Assembly (NCBI GenBank): GCA_049291875.1
Contig: JBATQE010000003.1
Span: 31,894-95,893 of the forward strand
Direction of reading: 5' to 3'
DNA: 64,000 nucleotides
DNA from: CTSOIL-112 sp049291875
GTDB taxonomy: Bacteria > Pseudomonadota > Gammaproteobacteria > Burkholderiales > Burkholderiaceae
The notes beneath the pieces are model-generated. The model was not told where the DNA came from and ran no database searches. It saw nothing but the letters and a program-made list of their open reading frames with translations. Of this stretch, positions 58,849 through 64,000 are shown piece after piece. How positions within the stretch are numbered: the stretch's first letter is position 1; each line of letters starts with the position of its first letter. The translations under genes and the position numbers were made by a program.

Positions 58849-60603
58849 ATGATTCCTGCTGAGTTTATCAACGATCTGCTCGCGCGCGTTGACATCGTCG
58901 ACGTGGTGGGACAGTACGTTCAGCTCAAGCAGGCAGGCAATAATCGGCAAGGTTTATGCCCGTTTCATAACGAGAAAACCCCATCGTTCACCGTCAGCCC
59001 GACCAAGCAGTTTTATCACTGCTTTGGCTGCGGCGCGCACGGCACGGCGCTGGGATTTTTGATGGAACACAACGGTCTGACTTTTGTCGAGGCCGTACAC
59101 GATTTGGCCTCTCGTGCGGGCATGAAGGTACCGGAAGACAAGCCTTTATCGCGTCAGCAAATCGCCGAACAAACCGAACGAAAAATCCGCACGCAAAACA
59201 TCAGCCAAGCTTTGGAAGAAGCGGCGAAATTTTATCGCGAGCAATTACCGAAACATCCCGACGCCGTTGGCTATCTGAAACGACGCGGCCTGACCGGCGA
59301 AATCGCACAACGCTTCGGACTGGGTTTTGCACCCGACCGCCCGAATTTGAGCAGCGTTTTTGCCGATTACAATCAATCGAACAGCTTGATTGATGCCGGC
59401 TTGATCAAACAAAAAGAGGACAACTCTCGGCGCTATGATTTTTTCCGTGACCGCGTGATGTTCCCGATTCGCAATGTCAAAGGCCAAATCATCGGCTTTG
59501 GCGGGCGCATTATGGACAAAGGCGAGCCAAAATACCTCAATTCACCAGAAACACCGGTTTTTCAGAAAAATCAGGAGCTATACGGTCTATTTGAGGCGCG
59601 CAGCAGCATCTCGCACAACCGTTTTGCTTTGGTGGTTGAGGGCTATATGGACGTGGTCGCGTTGGCACAATCCGGCATTGGCAACGCCGTGGCCACACTC
59701 GGCACGGCGACCAGCGCGCTGCACATCCAAAAACTATTTCGCTTCACAGACCGCATCGTCTTCAGTTTTGACGGCGACTCCGCCGGTCGAAAAGCCGCGT
59801 GGCGCGCGATGACCAACGCCCTCCCCTATGCGACCGACACGCGCACCATTCAGTTTCTATTCCTACCACCCGAACACGATCCTGACAGTTTTGTACGCGA
59901 GTTCGGCGCGGAACGATTCAACGCCGAAATCAAATCGGCGATGACCTTGTCGCAATTTTTACTCTACGGCCTACGTCAAGCGGCGCCTGAGGCACACGCC
60001 GAAGCACGCGCGCGCCAATTGCATTTAGCCAAACCGTTGCTGCAATCCATACCGCACAACGCCTTGCGCACGCAGATCATTCAATCCATCGCCGACCAAC
60101 TGGGCATTCAGGCCATAGACGTGGCCGAATACGCCGAAATCACGGGACAAACGCGCACCCGCAAACGCGCACCCGAAAAAAGCAAACGCAGTCAACCACT
60201 CTCGGCCATTGATCAGGCTTTGCGTTTGATTTTGGCGCATCCGAGCGCCGCTCAGCACACGCAGTTGGCCGCTTGGCAACAGCAAGCACAGCATCAGCCT
60301 TTGACGCAATTGATTGAGTTTTTACAAACACAGCCCGCCAGTCAGCTTTCACCGGCGGTCATTTACCACCAAATCGAGCAACTTGATCATTGGACTTTGT
60401 ATCAACACATCCTGCAACGCCAATTGCAAGAGCCTGAAATCACCGAGACCGATGCACAAATTGCACTGCAAGCCCTTGAAAAAAACCTGTATCGCCAGCA
60501 TTTAGAAAATAGGTTGGAAGCACTTGCTCAGCAGTTGGCCCACGATCCCAAAGCCAAAGAGGAATACAGCCAACTCTTGCAAGAACGCGCGCGCTACACC
60601 TAA
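58849..60603 (+). CDS. dnaG: DNA primase
   Basis: DnaG makes the RNA primers for DNA replication. The 584-residue protein has the CHC2 zinc ribbon (Cys37, His40, Cys58, Cys61), an RNA-polymerase core with EGYMDVVALAQSGI (TOPRIM, catalytic glutamate) and FSFDGDSAGRKAAWRA, and a C-terminal helicase-binding domain. The start is 18 bases after the yqeY stop with a poor ribosome-binding site, so translation may depend on upstream coupling. Confidence 0.96.
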   Translation: MIPAEFINDLLARVDIVDVVGQYVQLKQAGNNRQGLCPFHNEKTPSFTVSPTKQFYHCFGCGAHGTALGFLMEHNGLTFVEAVHDLASRAGMKVPEDKPLSRQQIAEQTERKIRTQNISQALEEAAKFYREQLPKHPDAVGYLKRRGLTGEIAQRFGLGFAPDRPNLSSVFADYNQSNSLIDAGLIKQKEDNSRRYDFFRDRVMFPIRNVKGQIIGFGGRIMDKGEPKYLNSPETPVFQKNQELYGLFEARSSISHNRFALVVEGYMDVVALAQSGIGNAVATLGTATSALHIQKLFRFTDRIVFSFDGDSAGRKAAWRAMTNALPYATDTRTIQFLFLPPEHDPDSFVREFGAERFNAEIKSAMTLSQFLLYGLRQAAPEAHAEARARQLHLAKPLLQSIPHNALRTQIIQSIADQLGIQAIDVAEYAEITGQTRTRKRAPEKSKRSQPLSAIDQALRLILAHPSAAQHTQLAAWQQQAQHQPLTQLIEFLQTQPASQLSPAVIYHQIEQLDHWTLYQHILQRQLQEPEITETDAQIALQALEKNLYRQHLENRLEALAQQLAHDPKAKEEYSQLLQERARYT

Positions 60604-60713
60604 AATTTGCGTGAATTGATTCGGCATCTAAAATTTGTGCTAAGCACCTGTTTTTGAACTGAAAATCCGCGCAAACAACCAACTATTCACAGAAAAAACC
60701 CGCTAAGATATGC

Positions 60714-60719
60714 TATAAT
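60714..60719 (+). promoter_or_regulatory. Extended -10 promoter candidate for rpoD
   Basis: A perfect TATAAT with the TGC extension (TGCTATAAT) lies 129 bases before the rpoD start. There is no good -35 box at the right spacing, as is usual for extended -10 promoters. It would let rpoD be transcribed apart from dnaG. Confidence 0.55.
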
Positions 60720-60848
60720 GCGCAGTTCTATGGCTGTTATCAAATCTATAAGTAACTAAGTTTTGAGCGTATCGAACCAACCAGCAGCTTATTGTCACTG
60801 AATCGTTGTATTTGAGAAAAGCAGTAATTTTTTAAAAAGGCCTACCCC

Positions 60849-63722
60849 ATGAGCTCAAACAAAAATTCCAGCAAAACCAGTACCGCCAAAAATTCGGTCA
60901 AAACAGTTTCCAAACCAACCAGTAAAACAGTCAATAAGCCCGTAGCTACCAGCAAAGCCACAGCCAAAGCACCCGTTAATACCTCGCCTAAAACACCGGT
61001 GAAAGCCCCAGCTAAAACCAGTGCAAACGTGGTTAAACCAGTGATTAAAAAACCTGTCGCCAAACCCACCACAAAGGCAGCGGCACAAGCCTCAAGCAAA
61101 ACACCCGTAGTAACCAGCCGACCAGCGGCCAAAACCGCAACGAGCGCCCGCACTGCCAACAAGCCGGCTACCGCAAAGCCAGCCAGCAACGTAGCAAGCA
61201 AAACCCCTGCCAAGAAAGCTGTCGTGACAACGACCAAAGCCCCCACTGCGCCAGTCAAAAAAACCGCTGTGGTTAAACCCACTCCGGCACGCACCGTGGC
61301 CACCGCGCCCAGCAAACGTGCCGGCACCAGCTCTGCAAAAACCGCAGTAAAACCCTCTGCGGCGAAAATGCCAACGAAAAAAGCGGCTGTGACACCGAGC
61401 GTCAAAGCCCCTACCTCTCAGAAAAGTAATATGCCTGTAAGTAAAACCCAACCGAAAACCCCATCGAAAGCCACCCCAACGGCAAAAAACACCAAATCCA
61501 GCCCAACCACGCCCGCCGCAGCACCCAAAGAACCGGTGAAAAAAGTGGCGAGCAAACCGGCTGAAACCAGTCCATCAAGCCGAGCCAGCACAAAAACTAC
61601 GAGTAGCGCAAAAGCCGTTTCTGCCAAATCAGTTGCCAAAGCGACCACCAGCGCAGCCAAGCCTGTGAGCAAAACCGCTGCTACCACGAAAGCAACGAAA
61701 CCAGCCAGCAAAACATCGACGACCAAAAGCGGTAAAAAAGCCGTACTGGACGACGATTTGGATTTGAGCAAAGACGATGATTTGATCGATGACGAAATGG
61801 ATGAAATTAGCGATAGCGAAGAAGAAATCGTTGAGATCGAAACCAAGCCTGAAAAAGCCAAAAGCAAAAAAGGCAAAGAATCCGAAGAGTCCGCGCAAGC
61901 CTTAGAATTCAAGCGCCTGCAAATGACCCTGTTGATCAAACAGGGTAAAGAACGCGGTTATTTGACCTACGCCGAAATCAACGACAGCTTGCCAGACGAC
62001 ATGGTTGAGGGCGATGCACTGGACAATATCGTTTCCACCTTCTCCGACTTAGGAATTCAGGTCTACGAGCAGGCACCGGATGCCGAAGTGTTGCTGATGA
62101 GCGACAACGTTCCCGTAGCCAACGCCGACGACACCACTGAAGAAGAAGTTGAGGTTGCCGTATCCACATTGGACTCCGAGTTTGGCCGTACCACTGACCC
62201 TGTGCGTATGTATATGCGTGAAATGGGGATTGTCGAATTACTGACCAAAGCACAAGAAATTGAAATTGCCAAACGCATTGAGGAAGGCCAACGCGAAATG
62301 ATGGTGGCAATTTCCGCCTGTCCGGCTATTATCCAAGAGCTGCGCGAAATGTTCGCCAAAATTCGCAATGACGAAGCACCGGTTGACGAAGTCGTTGATG
62401 GCTTTGTCGGCGCAGAAGAAGAGTTTGAAGACGCAGACATTGAAGACATTGATGACGACGAAAGCGACGACGACACCAACGGTGGCGCAGTTTCCAGCAA
62501 GCAGTTGGAAGCGTTGAAAGCACGCGCATTGGAAAAATTCAACAGCATCGAAAAGCTGTTTGACAAAATGCGCGTGGCCTTTGACAAAGACGGCTATCGC
62601 TCCAAAACCTATGACAAAGCGCAAGATGCCATGACCCAGGAACTGATGGACATACGCTTTACCGCACGTACTGTCGATCGTCTGTGCGACAAGCTACGCC
62701 AACAGGTTCTATCCATTCGCGACATCGAAAGTCAAATCCGCACCCTATGCGTGGATAAAGTAGGTATGAGCGTTGACTACTTCATCGTCAACTTCCCCGG
62801 CCATCAAACCAACCTGAACTGGGCAAGTGATCTACTGAAAAAACCACACGCATTCAACACCATTTTCGAGCGCAATGTCCCTGCCCTGCACGAATTGCAA
62901 AATCGCCTGATCGACATTCAAAAAGAAGTCCTCTTACCTCTGCCTGATTTGCGCGACATCCACAAGCAAATGACCGACGGCGAGAAAAAAACCCGAACGG
63001 CGAAAAAAGAAATGACCGAAGCCAACTTGCGTCTGGTGATATCCATCGCCAAACGCTACACCAACCGCGGTCTGCAATTTTTGGATCTGATCCAAGAAGG
63101 CAACATCGGTCTGATGAAAGCCGTGGACAAATTCGAATACCGCCGTGGCTACAAATTCTCCACCTACGCAACGTGGTGGATTCGCCAAGCAATCACCCGC
63201 TCGATTGCCGATCAAGCACGCACCATCCGTATTCCGGTACACATGATCGAAACCATCAACAAAATGAACCGCATTTCACGCCAAATCCTGCAAGAAACCG
63301 GCGTCGAACCGGATGCATCCGTGTTGGCCGAAAAAATGGATATGCCGGAGCACAAAATCCGCAAAATCATGAAAATCGCCAAAGAACCGATTTCCATGGA
63401 AACCCCGATCGGTGACGACGAAGACTCACATTTAGGCGACTTTATCGAGGACGGCAACGCCATGACACCGGCGGAAGCTGCCCTACACACCGGCATGCAA
63501 GACATCGTCAAAGATGTGCTGGACTCGCTCACGCCACGCGAAGCCAAAGTGCTGCGTATGCGTTTCGGTATCGAAATGACCACCGACCACACACTCGAAG
63601 AAGTCGGCAAACAATTTGACGTCACGCGTGAACGCATCCGCCAAATCGAAGCCAAAGCCCTGCGCAAGCTGCGTCATCCGTCCCGCTCGGAAAAACTCAA
63701 AAGCTTCTTAGAGAACAACTGA
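60849..63722 (+). CDS. rpoD: RNA polymerase sigma-70 factor RpoD, with very long Ala/Lys/Thr-rich N-terminus
   Basis: The primary sigma factor. It has 957 residues, far longer than E. coli RpoD (613). Residues 1 to about 295 are low-complexity, mainly Lys, Ala, Thr, Ser and Pro, resembling histone-H1-like tails. An acidic stretch (DDDLDLSKDDDLIDDEMDE) leads to region 1.1. Region 1.2 begins DPVRMYMREMGIVELLTKAQ near residue 450. The core region 2 (RLVISIAKRYTNRGLQFLDL then IQEGNIGLMKAVDKFEYRRG), region 3 and the region 4 helix-turn-helix (EVGKQFDVTRERIRQIEAKA) are complete. AAAAGG precedes the ATG. Confidence 0.96.
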   Translation: MSSNKNSSKTSTAKNSVKTVSKPTSKTVNKPVATSKATAKAPVNTSPKTPVKAPAKTSANVVKPVIKKPVAKPTTKAAAQASSKTPVVTSRPAAKTATSARTANKPATAKPASNVASKTPAKKAVVTTTKAPTAPVKKTAVVKPTPARTVATAPSKRAGTSSAKTAVKPSAAKMPTKKAAVTPSVKAPTSQKSNMPVSKTQPKTPSKATPTAKNTKSSPTTPAAAPKEPVKKVASKPAETSPSSRASTKTTSSAKAVSAKSVAKATTSAAKPVSKTAATTKATKPASKTSTTKSGKKAVLDDDLDLSKDDDLIDDEMDEISDSEEEIVEIETKPEKAKSKKGKESEESAQALEFKRLQMTLLIKQGKERGYLTYAEINDSLPDDMVEGDALDNIVSTFSDLGIQVYEQAPDAEVLLMSDNVPVANADDTTEEEVEVAVSTLDSEFGRTTDPVRMYMREMGIVELLTKAQEIEIAKRIEEGQREMMVAISACPAIIQELREMFAKIRNDEAPVDEVVDGFVGAEEEFEDADIEDIDDDESDDDTNGGAVSSKQLEALKARALEKFNSIEKLFDKMRVAFDKDGYRSKTYDKAQDAMTQELMDIRFTARTVDRLCDKLRQQVLSIRDIESQIRTLCVDKVGMSVDYFIVNFPGHQTNLNWASDLLKKPHAFNTIFERNVPALHELQNRLIDIQKEVLLPLPDLRDIHKQMTDGEKKTRTAKKEMTEANLRLVISIAKRYTNRGLQFLDLIQEGNIGLMKAVDKFEYRRGYKFSTYATWWIRQAITRSIADQARTIRIPVHMIETINKMNRISRQILQETGVEPDASVLAEKMDMPEHKIRKIMKIAKEPISMETPIGDDEDSHLGDFIEDGNAMTPAEAALHTGMQDIVKDVLDSLTPREAKVLRMRFGIEMTTDHTLEEVGKQFDVTRERIRQIEAKALRKLRHPSRSEKLKSFLENN

Positions 63723-63833
63723 CGAAACGATATCCAGTCTTTTTATCCCGTTCAAGCACGCCGTTGAAGTGAATAAAGAGACTGTCCAATCAACCGGTTT
63801 TTGCGTACAATAACGCCTTCGTAAAAACACAAC

Positions 63834-63909
63834 GGGCCATTAGCTCAGTGGTTAGAGCAGAGGACTCATAATCCTTTGGTCGTTGGTTCAAGTCCAACAT
63901 GGCCCACCA
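63834..63909 (+). tRNA. tRNA-Ile2 (CAU, likely lysidine-modified)
   Basis: A 76-base cloverleaf with encoded CCA. The acceptor stem GGGCCAT pairs with ATGGCCC, and the anticodon loop CTCATAA gives CAT. Acceptor pairs C4-G69 and C5-G68, used by TilS to choose its substrate, are present. The body (TTAGCTCAGTGGTTAGAGCA, GGTCG variable arm, TTCAAGTCCAA) resembles bacterial tRNA-Ile2 rather than elongator tRNA-Met. Automatic tools may call it tRNA-Met. TACAAT at 63806-63811 is a -10 candidate. Confidence 0.75.
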
Positions 63910-63915
63910 AAATTT

Positions 63916-63948
63916 AAAGCCACTCAGATGATTCCGAGTGGCTTTTTG
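63916..63948 (+). terminator. Terminator after the CAU tRNA
   Basis: AAAGCCACTC (63916-63925) pairs with GAGTGGCTTT (63936-63945), followed by T-rich sequence. The last 50 bases of the window are very A+T-rich with no visible gene. Confidence 0.88.
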
Positions 63949-64000
63949 TTTGGATTTATCTATTATTTTTATATTTATTATATAAATTAAAATTTTTATT

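Noticed and set aside
60842..61939. Hydrophobic-looking frames opposite the RpoD tail, resembling membrane proteins
   Set aside because: They are the reverse complement of Lys/Ala/Thr repeats, which always gives Leu/Val/Ala/Gly-rich sequence. No start signals.
1..64000. CRISPR arrays, integrases, rRNA genes, prophage or Neisseria-type DNA uptake sequences
   Set aside because: Looked for and not seen; no regularly spaced repeats and no such genes.

Overview
The window is about 64 kb of bacterial chromosome, roughly 52-54% G+C by eye, tightly packed with housekeeping genes. BamC, type B L31, the PEP synthase/PpsR pair, Bpt next to Aat, SecDF-YajC behind QueA-Tgt, group II truncated haemoglobin and an Ala/Lys/Thr-rich RpoD tail together point to a betaproteobacterium, most likely Burkholderiales-like. 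The genus cannot be told from this sequence alone. There are no rRNA genes, CRISPR arrays, prophages or integrases.

Layout. 1-3.6 kb: the end of ssb, two glycine-zipper lipoproteins, a HemJ-like gene behind a stem-loop-rich leader, and an RlmL-like methyltransferase. 3.6-6.5 kb: a REP-like palindrome and two tandem orphan LivK-type binding lipoproteins. 6.8-13 kb: DUF1003, enoyl-CoA hydratase, M61 peptidase, YaaA, a DUF1615 lipoprotein and Lgt. 13.3-17.3 kb: two small cytochromes c, then a NUDIX-aat-bpt-pyrD cluster. 17.4-20.7 kb: a 35-residue unannotated protein, msrB, pdxH, a VOC protein, and an A+T-richer patch with DUF998, a 110-bp nested inverted repeat and DinB. 20.7-25.3 kb: aminotransferase, rmuC coupled to a truncated haemoglobin, and a CoA-transferase. 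25.4-32.4 kb: a complete nucleoside uptake and breakdown operon (BMP lipoprotein, ATPase, two permeases, ribokinase, nucleoside hydrolase). 32.5-34.8 kb: an accessory islet with DUF2513 and a RAYT-like protein lacking its HUH histidines, then prmC and tRNA-Pro. 34.9-39.3 kb: ppsA divergent from ppsR, and serB. 39.4-40.9 kb: YkvA-like, ASCH and a DUF4126 gene broken by a 14-bp tandem duplication. 41-46.7 kb: queA-tgt-yajC-secD-secF. 46.8-52.9 kb: a K+ channel with a zinc-ribbon tail, catalase with an OxyR-like site, a GlsB-type protein, type B L31, a GT39-like membrane protein and YqhA. 52.9-57.5 kb: class I fumarase, an MBL hydrolase, bamC and dapA. 57.8-64 kb: tRNA-Arg, the rpsU-yqeY-dnaG-rpoD operon and a CAU tRNA that looks like tRNA-Ile2.

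How the genes work together. The nucleoside operon takes nucleosides in, hydrolyses them and phosphorylates the ribose. ppsA/ppsR set the gluconeogenic step at PEP. aat/bpt feed the N-degron pathway. queA/tgt make queuosine next to the Sec translocase accessory genes. dapA/bamC and lgt serve the cell envelope. The most unusual items are non-coding or degenerate: the hairpin chain before hemJ, the nested palindrome at 19.9-20.1 kb, the 35-residue ORF, the HUH-less RAYT, the DUF4126 duplication and the very long RpoD tail. I did not find a clear multi-gene system that looks wholly new.
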